Shown here: positions 27,301 to 42,300 of the stretch, piece by piece | How the letters are laid out: each line of letters starts with the position of its first letter | Numbering within the stretch: position 1 is the stretch's first letter | NCBI GenBank assembly: GCA_946894095.1 | Contig: OX335642.1 | Span: 16,937,021-17,001,020 of the forward strand | Length of the DNA: 64,000 bases | Source of the DNA: Incurvaria masculella | Taxonomy: Eukaryota > Arthropoda > Insecta > Lepidoptera > Incurvariidae | Direction: 5' to 3' | Notes under the pieces: model-generated | Told to the model about the DNA's origin: nothing | What the model saw: only the letters and a program-made list of their open reading frames with translations | Database searches by the model: none | Made by a program: the position numbers and the translations under genes

Positions 27301-30300
27301 TTAACTGCCAGGATGTGCATTTGTTTCTTCTGCGCTGGGCTCACTGTATCAGCCAGAGCGAGTGAAAGAAAAAAACTAGTTTTCACCATTGTACATTCAA
27401 CCAAAAACAGTCTGTTTCTCACAAACTCGGCTTGTACCTACTGTAACTGCACCTAAATATGTGCTGGAATTTGTAGGTTATGTACCAATGATTTTCGGAA
27501 TATTATTGAATTTCGATTTGCCGTTCGGCTAGCAAATGTCTATTTTTCTTTTATAACAAGTAGCTAGATACTCCGAATACTAAGAAAAACGAATATGTAG
27601 CCAACTAAACTGTGAATATTGTCCCAAATTAGTTAAGTAGGTACCTATATCTAGGATGTCGTTCTATTCTAAAATGTATACATAAAGTTCACCTTGGTTG
27701 CCGGAGTTATCGCGTCTCTCCTCCTTGGCCGTCACAACAGTGGCTCGAGGCTGGAAACGAGCTCCTCGTATAGGGCCGGAGTCAGGCGGTACACCTGCCG
27801 AAACTCCTCATCTGTCGTCATGAGCGGGTGCTCAAGACGTATGATACGTCTTCTGCGACGTCGAGCACGGTTGTCTTTGGCCCGAGCGGCTGCAAACACA
27901 TCCTCTAGTAGCCACAAACGTGCCATTTTGCGGTGATAATCTTTTAAACGCTTCAACAATGGCCGGCATGATAGATAACGCAAACGATCTCAACTGACAG
28001 CTCCAATCGAATTTGGAATTCGTTTTGAACTGTCAGTTTTGAGCGAATTCGAATTAGCATGCTGCCGATTGTAGGTTTCGTGCGAATATTCCATCGAGTT
28101 GACCTAACGACGATCGTTTCAAGCCGGCTCGATCGAATACGTTTGCGTGATGTCACGTGGTGTTAAACGCAAAGTGAATTCGAATTTGCATGCTACCGAT
28201 TGGACGTTTCTTGCGAATATTCTATCGAATTTTTCGATATCGAATTAGCATGCTCGCCCTTCTTATAGCAAAACTGAGATTATAACATGCATGTTATTTT
28301 TTTCAAATAACGTAAAGCCACTAATAATATATCACAATTTAAAATATATTTAAACTATATTATATTCATTACAACCGCGTATGTGACGGAGAGTGAGGGT
28401 GTTTGTGAAACGTGTTGAGCTACATATGTGGGATGTCATGAGTGTATGTTTACACTCTACGTGTAGTTTAGACAGTTCACGCAATTCTGGATGCAGAGCT
28501 GGTGTGTCATTGTGTTTTGACATCGCGGTGTGTTATGTGCATGCCGCATAGGAGCCCCTCCGCTGCAGGCACCGAGGTCAGGTAAGTTCGACCCATGCCT
28601 CAGATATAGTCCGGCAAAGCTATCCATGTGGGACACTGAACTCACATCCCTATGATAATATTTGACAGCTGACACACCATCCTTTTGTAAAGACAATGCC
28701 CAATCTTCTCTGAGCAAGAAGAGTGATGCTGGCTTCCATGTTTTCCAAAGAAATAAACACGATTCCATTTTATATCTTTGGATACATTTCATTCGAAGTT
28801 ATCAAACATATTTAATACCAGTGAATTCTAGTTTAAGTTAAGTTAAATGAACTGAGATGCCATGATAAAAAATTTAAAATGTTTAACAGCAATTGAGGAT
28901 AAAATCCAAATGTGAAACAATCTCTATCACCAACTTGCCTTAAATTCTGATGTCAAATTGATAAACAGAGACTATTTTGAAGTATTTGATATTTAATATC
29001 TTATTTACCCACACAATAATGTTTTGCATTAATTTTAAATTCCAACAACATATGCATTTATATGCTGCATTCAACGCAAAAAACAAACAAAAATATATTT
29101 GGAAAACTCTGAGAATTACGTTCCTCTATCAATGCAAGGTAATATAGGCAGACGTTATACTTACATATTTTACAAGCATGCTTATCATATCTTAGTCAAA
29201 CATCTTTTCAAAATATAGTAATGATCTCAAGGATTCCGTGCTCAGGAATCAGGAGTCTTTCCATAGAGAAAACCACTTTGACAGCGGTAATCAAAGACTA
29301 TGGTTTAACAAATGATTACTGGAGCCAAAGATTAGCTTATAAAAAAAAAAGATGTTTGGCTGACGATCTGTCTCCATGTGTGTGCAGCCAAGGTGCTGAT
29401 TAGGACGGGCCAGACGCTGGCGCAGGTACAAAGTCACCTGGACAACGAAGGCGCCTCCAACCTGGTGGTGGAGCTCATCATCAAATCTGTCCACCGGCCC
29501 GCAATCTTCATGGAGGCGATACAACTAGGTCCGTTCACAACTCTTCTTAACCATATTAACTGTGGACCACGATGGGGTGTCACCAATGTGTATTTTTTGG
29601 GGTTCCGTACACAAAGGGTGCAAACGGAAACCTATTACTAAGCCTAAACTGTCCGTCCGTCAGTTCGTCGGTCTGTTAGATGGCTGTATCTCATGAATCG
29701 TAATAGGTGGACAGTTGAAATATTCACAGAGTATGCATTTCTACTGCAGCTACAAAAGCAAAAAAAAATAATTCAATTTATTTTTTATTTTACGAATTAC
29801 ACACAAAAAGTGTCATGGTGCGGAACCATTCGTGTGTGAATCCATCGCGAACTTGGCCGGTTTTTCAATGATAGTAACTTACGAGTCACTCCATAGTCAG
29901 GAATCAATGTGAAACTATAGGTCCCTACCATAGATCGCGCCTACAATGGGACCCGCTGTCTCCAATTTTCGAAATTAAACTTAAACGTTCATGCCACATG
30001 CAAACATAGTGGCAGACGTATTGGAAGGTTGTGTGGGTCGGAACTGACTTGACAAACATTATTTTAGAGCACATTCGCTCATGGTGGCGATGTTTCCACT
30101 GTGTGGCATACGATGCGCCGCCAGATTCCCATACAATTATATGGTCATTTTGACCCTTTAGCGGTGAAGCGATATCGACCGAATGCCACTTGAAATGATA
30201 GCGCGTGCATCCGTTCCATTACTAAAAATAATAGTAGTAGGCTATAATGAAACTTAACTTAAATCAAAACCGAAATTAAGGGAAAATATTTACTATTTTT

Positions 30301-33300
30301 AGTATTTTGTCTCACAACTACTCTTAGGCTAAAGTCGACCCAGTATGTATAAAAAAACAAACTCGTTTAAGACATTAGGCAAATGGTATTCTGGTCGCAG
30401 GGACATCTGGGGTATTTGGTACTAAGACATGGCAAATACTATTATTTATTTGATGAAGTTTAATCCAAACTAGTTCTGCAGTTATGGCGTGATTGAAAAA
30501 TAATCCAAACACTCAAAACTTCACCATTGCATGTACTGGCACAGGTATTGCGCTGCTAGAAGGAGGCAACCCGATCATCCAGCGGAGAGTGTTTACCAAG
30601 CTGCAGTCGGGCGAACTATCGCAGGCTTTCTTCAAGGTAAACTCTCAATCGAAAAGTAACTAACACTATGCTATTGAGTTTTATCTAACTACATGAACAC
30701 ATAACACGCGGGCATACGATGGTCGGAAATTATTGTCTCTGTTCATTCACTGTCGTTTTGAGAGGTACAAAACGGCTCAATATGTAAGCCATAAGTATCC
30801 TGAGCGCAGTTGGGTTTTAGATGGGTGACCGCTTTCAACCGTTGAGCCTGCTCGTGGTTCGGACCAGTGTTGGTTACCACCCGACGGCGAACGCACGCGC
30901 GCCTCGTCTCCCGATCGATCGCGCGACGCGGACTCGACGCCAATAACTATAAGGACTAGCTCTAAGCTTTGATGTAATCACCGTGTTGTTCAATAAACCA
31001 GTGGACGTTACATTCGAGAGTTATTTGTGACAATACCAACATCACCCAAATCACTATCGCCCGTGAAACGGTCTCGGCAGGGGAGTATTTGTGGCCTCCT
31101 CCACACATTTCGCAAAAGTGCAGCGCCGACGCTCTGCACTTAAATCCACGGACACGCAGCTTGCCGCGAAGACGCGATGGCGGCGGCGGCGCACGAGTCT
31201 CCCCCGCGCCCCGCCGCGGCGCTTCAACACTGGCCGCACCGCGCCGCCACCACCAGTGTTGGTTACCACCCGACGGCGAACGCACGCGCGCCTCGTCTCC
31301 CGATCGATCGCGCGACGCGGACTCGACGCCAATAACTATAAGGACAAGCTCCAAGCTTTGATGTAATCACCGTGTTGTTCAATAAACCTGTGGACGTTAC
31401 ATTCGAGAGTTATTTGTGACATTTCATTTCATTTCATTTCTAATATTAGATCTTTTTGGTATACAATCATACACTTAGACACGTCAAAAAAGGTACATAA
31501 TAAAATCACGTTAAGAATAGTATAAAATCAATAGAATTCAAAATTGTCAAATAAATTATCAAAATAAACAATTCAGGATCTACATTAAATTCATAATAAA
31601 AACAATACAAGTTAACTGAATTCATTGGAGTAAAATATCAAAATATATCAAATTCCGGTCAATACACAAATACAAATAACATTTAAAATTTCAGTAAAAT
31701 TGTCAAAAAATATAACTCGAACAATACCAACATCACCCAAAAACTCGTGTTCATGGGTGGTACTCACGGACCGATAAAGGCACCCTAAGACGCCGATCCA
31801 TCGGGGCTAAACCCTAACCTACTCAATCCAGCTAGAGCTAGGGCTTCTCAATACTCTCGGCGCTCGCTGGTAGATGTTTGCTGCTCTTCCGTGCACCGTG
31901 GCCGACACTTCACTTTTGCACACACACTCAAGCCTACACGGCCGGCCGAGTTCAGAAGCAAACACGTGGAGTTTTATGTAGGTGATTTCCAAAAAGCACA
32001 ATCTCTTCTCGTGAAGGCTGTAAAACTCTCTTTCCTAAAGTTGCTGTCACAGGCACAGACAACTGCCTACAGGAAATACAATTAGATCTGTCACAGCACT
32101 GACAGCCCAAGGCCAAAGACAACTCTAATATTTTTGTCAGGGGGTAGGCAAAGGAGCTTTCCATACACCTGTCATGTAAGTTAAACAAACCGTATAATAG
32201 TCGTATTCAAGGAATGTGATATGTATATATGCATAATCTTCGTAAAGATGTTCTTTTTACAAAGATCTTTCTTCAATTAATGTGTCCTTGCTTCACGGTC
32301 GATTATACATACATACATATCACATTCCTTGAAATAAGCGATGTACTTGCTTAGTACGACTAAGTATATTTACCCGTATTCGACTCGCACTATTAATGCT
32401 AACTCAACCAATCAATTCAAAAATCGTTTGGACACTCATTTTTAAAGAAAATAAAACAAGAACCAGTTAATCCATATTACAATGGCAATTGACTAAAAAA
32501 ATGAAAAACAAATAAATAAATGTGTTACCAAATACTACTTAAATAACTTGCCATATGACGATCAACTTAAACTAATGAAAAATAAGATTTAGACAAATCA
32601 GCTTAGGCTGCCTGTCTAACATAAATAAATAAATAATAAAAGATTTATATTCCGAATGCTCCCCGCGTATTTAGTATGTCTCATTGTGCGCGGTGCTGCA
32701 GGTGTTCCACGACAAGATGCGCGAGGCGCAGCAGGAGATCCGCTCGCTGGTGGCGACGAGCTCAAGCGGCGCCGGCGCGGAGCGGCAGCCGCGCGCCGCG
32801 CCCGCTGCGCACGGGGCCCCCTCCCACGCGCACACCTTCCTCGACGGTACCGTAGATAAATTATAGTAGGCAGAGATTGTAAACGTCATACAAGTGTGGT
32901 AAAGATAATGAATAATGTAATAAAAGTCCACCGAAGTAACTTACAGAAGACTTACATGCTTAGTACGAAAAATTATGTCACCTCATATTATTAAAATAAT
33001 ATCTTTCATCATCAGCAAACATCTCGCACACTTCATGTAAAGGGTGAGACGGCAAAGGTGTGGCCTTTCAGAGTTCATGCTCTATTTCTTTGTATATTTT
33101 GGCCCATGGCCCAGGGCATATTGCCTATGTTCTCTCAAATACCAGGATAGGTTCACTACTCTATCTTCTTAGCCAAGACTTAAATCTGCTTTTTGTTTTC
33201 TCCATGGTGCGGAAACACTGTAAAACTGAAGGTTGCCCGTTTTTTCAATACAATTAAATTTAGCTGTGCTCATATAAAAATGTGGTATGATGGACTAGGC

Positions 33301-36300
33301 GTGATATTAGTTGATTGGTTTCATGCGAGAGGTCATGGGTTCAATGCCCGACACATTCATTCACCACTTTATTTCTATTTCTGAATTGAATAGGCGTATG
33401 CCTGAATGTATGTATGAATGCCAGCTGTTCAATAGTTCGGAATCCATGTAAAACTGTGGGTCCTTTCCACTCCTAGGTCGCGGTGCGTCCGGAGGCTCCG
33501 TGGCGGTCGGCGAGGAGCTGGCGGAGGAGGTGGGGGAAGCGTGCTCCGCCACCGTCGTCGCCTACTCCAACATCCGCACCATCTCACACGGTGAGTGGAG
33601 GTGGGCTTGTCCTTTCCATGGATTCCTGTAAAACCACCTGCTCCGAAGTTGTCAAGTCACGCCAATCATACGCTCTTTACTTATCTTGAAGAATACTAGT
33701 AGGGGTATTCTTCAAGTTGGTCTTTACTCCATGTTAAATTCTTCAAGATATCTTGTATACTGATCTTCAGGTATACTTTGTGGCTTGTAGCACAGGGTCA
33801 TGTGGATTTGTTTTCCGTGCCTTGAGGGTTACATCCTGCCCCTATCAATGCACGACTTTCTTTCTGTTTCTATATTCGGATATATGCATTTCCTTATGAA
33901 ATCGAGCTGTTCCATGGTTCAGAATCAATGTAAAACTGTAGGTATTTTTAAGTATTATATAGTAGTATTAAGCTGGAATTAGTTGGTTATAAAGAGGTAT
34001 TTTTGAAGATAAATAAATATACAACTTTAGCATACAGTAGAGATAAAAATTTTTGGCCGTTCTAAATACATGCCGAGTCCGAGCTTGCGCAGGGTACGGT
34101 AGGCCCCCCGTGCTCCTCTACGTCTCCCCCACGTTATGTGTAGTGAGACGTGCCTACTTCACATCGGCCATAAAGTTAAATGCGAGCTGTATGTACTTAG
34201 ACCAGACAAGCATGCCGTTCGGGTAGCAGTGAGCGCAAATGAGAGGTTGTTGTCATGCGCAGGGACGTCGGCGCTGGAGGAGTTGATGGCGGAGCGGCGG
34301 AAGGAGAGCGGCGGCGGCGCGGGGGGCGCGGGGGAGGCGCTGCCGGCGAAGGTGTCGCTCATGCGGCCCGTGCTCCGCTTCTTGCAGCTGCTCTGCGAGA
34401 ACCACAACCCTGAGCTGCAGGCAAGCGGTGGCCCTTATACGTTTATGGATGACTAGCTACCCACCCTCCAGGCTTCGCACGGTTGTCAAACTGGCTTGCT
34501 GTCGAAGTATGGGATGACAGTTTTGATTATTTTTTGACTGAGAGAAATTCGTCCATGATTGCCCTGAGGTTTGAATGTGATTTACTCGCAAATAACAAGA
34601 AACCCATAAAAATATTCGATCGCTACCAAACTGACAGGATCATCCGCTGGGCTAATCTGAAGATAAATCACCAATAAAAATTTCACCAAAATCGGTCCAG
34701 CTGTTTGGCAATAATAATATACAGACATACATAAATTTGTACATCTATATAAGATCTAATGAATAATGAATTTTATAATAATTAATTGTTTGTGACAGAA
34801 CCTGCTCCGCTACCAGAACAACAAGACCAACTACAATCTGGTGTCGGAGACCCTCATGTTCCTGGACTGCATCTGCGGCTCGACCACCGGCGGGCTGGGG
34901 CTGCTTGGGCTCTACATCAACGAGGGCAACGTGCACCTCATCAACCAGACCCTCGAGACGCTCACCGAGTACTGCCAGGGTCTGTTCCCCATTGCTCTTA
35001 GATATGTCTGTTTCACTTACTTGCGCTGCTTCTCATATCTTAGCGATTACTTTTTAGGGTTCCGTACCCAAAGGGTGCCAACGGAACCCTATTACTCAGC
35101 CTCCGCTGTCCGTCCGTCCGTCCGTCACAGGGATGTATTTCATGAACCGTAATAGGTAGGCAGCTGATTTTTTCACAGAGTGTGTATTTATTTTGCCGCT
35201 ATAACAAGAAATAGGTAAAATTTCAAAATAATAAATGTTAAAGGCGGCCCCCATACAAAAAACGGGATTTTTTAAATCTTGACGATGGTACGGAACCCTT
35301 CGTTTGCGAGTCCAACTCGCCCTTGGCCAGTTTTTACATACTTGGTGGTACGCTTAGTGCTCACTACTAAGAACACAGTGGGCTTATTGTGTTATTTGGG
35401 TAGTTATTAGTCCAACTCTGACCAGAAAGGCAGTTACTTCGATGGGTGATCATAGGCATCTGGATTGGAGTGACGTATAATTTGCTTTCCTGAGTCCTTT
35501 TACTCTCTTGGCACAGCCCTGGTTTTTGCTATACTGTTTATACTAGTTTTTTATTTTAAAAAAAGTGACTGGAAAATATTATTATTTTAGTTTCAGAAAC
35601 AGCTCGTGTTCTAGCTGCAGGACTAGTGTTCGCTCTGTTTAAAATCTGTTAAGAGACTACATTTTAAAACTTAAGTGCCCATTATTTACCTATTTGTTGC
35701 GCAGCTATCCCCAGAAGAACCTGTTTTCTGCATCAAACTGTCCAATTTAATGATATTTGTACTAAAAATATTTTTCTAATAATTACATAGCTTATGTTTT
35801 TAATAATTAGCTAGTCTCCTATGTTTTCATTAATTAGTTTTTTCGTAAATTACTCAAATAAAAGCGGTTTGATTGCTAATTATTTAATATTCCAGTAAAT
35901 AAAATACTTAGATGAATTTAAAAACTTAGATGGAATCGTTAGATGATGTTGTTGGCATAATTGAAACCAAATATCTTTAGAAATAGAGTAGGAAACAGTT
36001 TTGCATTTTTATATGAACCGACACGAGAAGTGTAACTCTTAAGGCTGTCGTGAAGTTACTGAAATTCTAAGATTAAAAATGTTTAAGAAATGCATTCTTT
36101 TTCAATTGGCTAAGGCACAATTTTGCATGGTGACTGCCATTAAAATAGCGACATAGTCTTCCAGGCCCTAACGCTTCCCTACCTCTTAATGTTGTCAGAT
36201 TTTATTAAAAAAATATATCACTTGAGAAAGCTTTATTATATATCCGCATTTTTTTATTTTTATATAAATATCTGCATTTTTCAGTTAACAAAATTTCATA

Positions 36301-39300
36301 AACCTAGTAAAACATTAAAAGCATAGAAACAGTTATCGCCCTTAGTATGGGGAATTGACAGGGTAACGACTCTCTTAAAGATCTGATTCACGGGAGTGTT
36401 TTCTTAAGTTTGATGTGATTGTCATGACGACGGCAGGACCGTGCCACGACAACCAGAACTGCATCGCGACGCACGAGAGCAACGGACTAACCATAATCAC
36501 GGCGCTGATCCTGAACGACATCAACCCGCTGGGGCGCACGCGCATGGACCTCGTGCTCGAGCTCAAGAACAACGCCTCCAAGCTGCTGCTCGCCATCATG
36601 GAGTCGCGCACCGACTCAGAGAACAACGCCGAGCGCATCCTCTACAATATGAACCCACAGCAGCTGGTGAGTTTGTGATGTGAAACATCTATAGCGGCAG
36701 GTCAGAGCAACGCTATATTATAGCATAGAATACATCGGTTATATGAAGCGACACTCCGCTTAACTGTACTTTAGATGTACACTGTAGTTAAGTTAGTAAA
36801 GCCAGCCAGTCCGACGCGCATGGGCTTAATTTTTGTATTTAATGTATATGATTTTTTTTTAAAGAAACTGTCATCTTTTTCTTGAAAATATTCTCAATAT
36901 TCATTTTTTTATTTTGCCATATTTATTTCCTGTCGTAAACTGTGCTTTTTTCAATATTCGTTTCGCTAGCTGTTTTACGAGGGATTTTCGCTCGCAAGAA
37001 ATTCTGCTTATTTATCCCATGACATAGACTATCTGTCCACCAAGTGTCTACCAATTCGGTTCAGCCGTTAATACCTTATTGAGTAACAACGTAAACCGTG
37101 ACGTGACATAGACTAACTATAAACCTAGTGCCATCCAAATTGATTCAGTTGTTAAGGTGGCCCAACCCGCTCAACTACCCATACAAACGGGGAAAGAAGA
37201 TCACGCCCATATTTCATATCAGAGATCTAAAATTTTGCCCAAAAGAGCTTAATTTGATCGAACTAGATGTCTGATGACCATTGGCATTGTAAAATTGTGT
37301 TTGGTTTCTAAGTTCTAAGGTCCGAATGTTCGAATTTTTCGCGCGTTTTATACAATAACTTGTGGTTTATTACGCAATGATAAAGTAAGAAAATCTTAAA
37401 AAGATTAGTCATCGGACATAGCTTATTTAATCAAGATTTATAATATATTTGGTTTCAAATTGTTGAAATCAAAATTTTCGTAAATCTTACCAAATCATAC
37501 ACTATGCACATTATCTTTTTTGCGGACATGTTGCATCTTCCTCATCATGGAGCCTGTCTTTTTCTTTGAAACAGAGAAGGTCCCAGAGCGCAACAGCACG
37601 GTTTTGTACAGTGCCCGCGAATGAGTTAGTGCCGCCGGGTTGGGCCACCTTAAGACATGATGGAGTTAAAAAATATCTCATGTTATGGACTTTTTATGCT
37701 GTGTGGGTTCTAGCACATAATAAGAATACAATTGGGCCCACTGTATTTCTTCCCGTATTTGTCGTAAGACCCCACTAAGAGATTTGTCGTTTGTGGTTCG
37801 GATTCCACGTTACAACTACTTTCTTACTAGGCGGTAGGCTTCATTCACAAGGCGCTTAACATCCAAATTGGTTCAAACGTTATATCATGATTGCATAACA
37901 AACTAACTCGTGACATAGACTATTCATCACATGCAGTCCAAATCAGTACACTCATTAAGACATGATGGAGTGTAACCCATGACATAGACTCCATGGCACT
38001 TGGTCATCCACATTGGTTCTGTCGTTAAGACATGATTATCAAATATTGAAATGATTAATCTTTTAAATTTATAATATTAGAGAGTTTGGGCATTGATAGA
38101 AAAAAAGACTTACAAGAAAAAAGTCTCCAAAAATGCTTTGGAATCTATAGATTGCTCGGAGTTTAGAGGGGGAGTGGACGGACGAAATGTGAAACGTCCT
38201 CCCTTCAAGCGGCTGGATAAGTTCGGTGAAATATTGATGATTGCCTCAATTTATTCTTCATCTTGTAAAGTTTATGTGCAGGTCGATGTAGCGTGCGCGG
38301 CGTTCATGCAGGAAGGAGCTGCAGATCAAGACTCGGACTCTGATGATTCTGAGACGACGGTACAGGGCGTCTCGCCTAAAGAGGTAAGTTGCCGCTTGCA
38401 CTGAGAGCCAGAATTGGCGTCAGTAGCTTAGCTAACGTAATCCTACCTTTTAGTGTCTATTAAATTTTCAGGTCTAGATGGTTCAGTTATTGGTGCCAGT
38501 ATTGGCGTCTTTTACAGGTACAGGTAATGTAAATATGCCTTTACTCGTCTGTAATGTTGGGGAGATGCGGGTCGGGTTAGGTCAGTTATAGCCTCAATTA
38601 AAGCCTGACTTTACCCGTCTGAAAGGCCTAGTTGGGTGAGCAATGACTCGACACACTTAACTACATTTTCTAAATTATACTACATAACATTTCCATTACT
38701 TTAAAATGTGATTAAACCTGCATGTTGCCTTGTAAAATTTATTCGATGTCAATAAATGTGTACCGAAACACTTAAGCCAATGTGTAGGTCAGATTAGGTC
38801 AGTTTAGGACTCATGTCAGTTATTTACCATAGATCCATAGTTACTCGCCTCAACGTTGAGTATGTGCAGGTGGGACACAACATCTACATCCTCTGCCACC
38901 AGCTGGCCGGCCACAACAAGGAGCTAGCGGCGCTGGTCCGCACGTCGCCCTCTGAATCCAATGCGAACGCGCTGCATTACTACCGCTCTCACACCGCACA
39001 GATAGAGGTGAGTCGCTTTCGGCTAAGGCTGCATTCACACCTTCAGACTTCGCCGTAATGTCACTCTACAAATTGTCCTACAGCTGCTATGCTGTCTTTA
39101 AGTCCATAACATTTGGTCACATCTCCAAACGCACTTCATTCCTTGCCATCATTCCGTGCCATCTCCATCGTAATTCAGTCTTTGTATCATAATATAATTT
39201 GCCCTCAGATCAGAAAAGGAAGAAGATGTGCGATCTAGTAAGACCTGTTGTTACAAATGTAAAAAAAATACAATCCAATTAAAGTGGGCCTTCCCGCTCA

Positions 39301-42300
39301 ACTCCACATACAAACGTGGAAAGAAGATCATGCGCGCATTTCTTTCCGGAGATCCAAAATTATACTCAAAGCAGCTTTATTTGATCAAACTAGGTGTTTG
39401 ATGACCATTGGCAATGTAAAATTGTATATGGTTTCTAAGTTATAATTGTGTCATAATGTATTTTTGACTACATCCGGGATTTACTTTTAGCTGTAAGTCG
39501 TTTTGTAAATTTAACCAAATCAAACACTATGCGCCAGAGTGCAACAGAAAGATTTTATGTTGTGCCCGCGAATGAGTTAGTCCCCGTCGGGAACGGCCAC
39601 CTTGAACGTACATGCCACACAATAACGTACTTTCAGAGGTTTTTTTTGGTGGGGACTAACTTAGAGCACGCATTTCGAAAGTATATTCGTGCGCGGCGAC
39701 GACGGTTGGAGTGTGTGGTACAAGGCTCGGCCGCCTTCCCAAACCATGCTATGGACATTATGACCATAAAAAAAATTTACAAAAAAAAACAACCGAAAAT
39801 AATTTCCATTTTTGTAGTTACGATTTCTGTTATTTTTTGAGTCGGCGTCAGCCGGGCACGCGCTGCGCCAATCAAGAGAACCTAACCTAACCTAACCTAA
39901 CCTAACCTAACCTAACCTTGGCTGACACCGACTCAAAAAATAACAGAAATCGTAACTACAAAAATGGAAATTATTTTTCTTTGAAGTCGGTTATTTTTTT
40001 TGTTAATTTTATTTTTATTTGTTTATTTTTAGTGAATCTGAAGTACACTTACTAATTTGTACACGTCCTTTCCAATAAAAAAAGAATCACCGAAATCGGT
40101 TGGCGTTATATTGAGTTATTCGTCCATTTGTCGCGCACATCTAAATACAAATTTAAGACTTTTAGGTTTTCTCATGGATGTCATTGTCAGAACTTAACCA
40201 AATTAAAATGGGACCACTTGGGAAGCACTAGCTATCATTTAAAAAAATAATCATCAAAATCGGTTCACCCAGGCAAAAGTTATGAGGTAACAAACATAAA
40301 AAAAAAACTAAAAAAAAACATACAGACGAATTGATAACCTCCTCCTTTTTTGAAGTCGGTTAAAAACAGACCAGACCCGGGTGACGCCCACATGACAGAT
40401 CTCCTTTCTTTAATAATAATATATATAATTTATAAAATAATGATACTTGTTCTGAAATTGCTAATTAAAAATAATTGTGACGTGTAGAAAAATGTATCAA
40501 ATAAATGAACTATGAAATATGAACTGAACTATGAACTTTTCTCTGCTGTAGTTTTGCCCTAAAAATCCAGGCATGATTCAAAAAAACAATCCATTATTCA
40601 AGTCAATTCTAATTTTCTCGATCTAAATTGATTGTAATGATGTTTCTTGCAAAAACATGTGTGCCCTTCGGCAAACGTAAACCTGTATGTGAACGCTTAC
40701 TGATTGCGCCATATACCACTATCAATTCGGCCGCCGCTGTACAAACACTGTGCCATCTCCCCCCAGATAGTGCGCACGGACCGCAGCATGGAGCAGATAG
40801 TGTTCCCGATCCCGGAGATATGCGAGTATCTGCCGAGCGAGAGCAAGCACCGCGTGCTGCAGACGGCGGAGCGCGACGACCAGGGCAGCAAGGTGGCCGA
40901 CTTCTTCGGGCGCGCCGACCAGCTCTTCCATGAGATGAAGTGGCAGAAGAAACTAAGAGGTGAGGTGAAGTGGCTACGCCGCCCCCATTCAAAGAAGATT
41001 CGGTTGCTACTCCCATCCTTCCATGCTCGTTAGCCGGAACCCACACAGCTTAATAAAAGGTATCATTAATATTCTTTAATATTTTTTTGTGTGTGTCTTA
41101 TATCTCTGCAATCAGCTTAAATTTGGAGCCTTTTTCAGAGGTTTGGGTATGCCGATATGACTTTTGTCAGATGACAAGCTTCATACTTTCTTTATACTAT
41201 CCCTGTTACTAATAAACGTAGATCATCATCTAAATAGTTATACAATGTTTTGTCCCTTACCCTCGCATTGGAAACTGCATGTAAATGCAAAGAACAAACC
41301 ATTATATAACTATGAGGACGATAATCTACATTTGTTAGTAACAGGGTACATGTATAAATATTATTGTATTTATTTATTTTTATAATTCGGCCTCATTTCT
41401 AGGTTGCTTCAGCTGTGAGTAGTTCTACAACTAGGGGATTTGTATGATTTTTTAGTTGTGATTTGTAGGATTTTGAGTGCTTCTCTATTTTTAAGTGGGT
41501 GTCATGTTTATAGTCCCACATTGGTATCCAAAGCTCTGAGATTGCTGCGACCTTGGAAGGTCTATTGTGACTTTACTCTATTACCGTTCACTATAATAAT
41601 TATTATGTCATTATTGTGAAATGGCCTCTATTTACATTAGGCGAGATTTCTGATGTATCTGTTTGTCATCCAGGCCAGTCCATGCTGTTCTGGGTGTCAT
41701 CGTACATGTCGCTGTGGAGCAACATCCTGTTCAACCTGGCGGTCATTATCAATGTCATCGTCGCATTCTTCTACCCCTTTGAAGATGTCACACCCAGTAA
41801 GTATCAGCACAGTATCTCACATTGGCAGGATTACTGTTGACTTGAGTTAGGTGACTCAGAGATTTTTTTTTTATGAAACTGGACACCAAATTCACAGTAA
41901 ATATATTAGCCCAACACACTGCATTCCTGAAGGGATTAGGTGCCATGCGAGGACCTTTCAGGGACTTGTTTGGATCTTGTGTCATGGGGTCAGAACCAGC
42001 CATCCACTTTAGGCAAATTTTCTATATTATGTTGTGTGAATTATGTTTTAAGGGATAGTATTTTTTTTTCTAAACGCCATAACTAGAAATGTATTTTTAA
42101 TATGACTTGCCGCTTCTTCGTGCTTGGTAATCAAACAGTCTTGTAATTTGATGAATCAAAACATGTATGTGCCTAATCAAATCAAATCAAATCAAAATAA
42201 TTTACATACAAGGTGTATACATGTAGGTGTATACATACACCTAATAGAGAAAAATATAATAATTGATTATTTCATTCCAAAACGTCCAGGTAGATATTAG

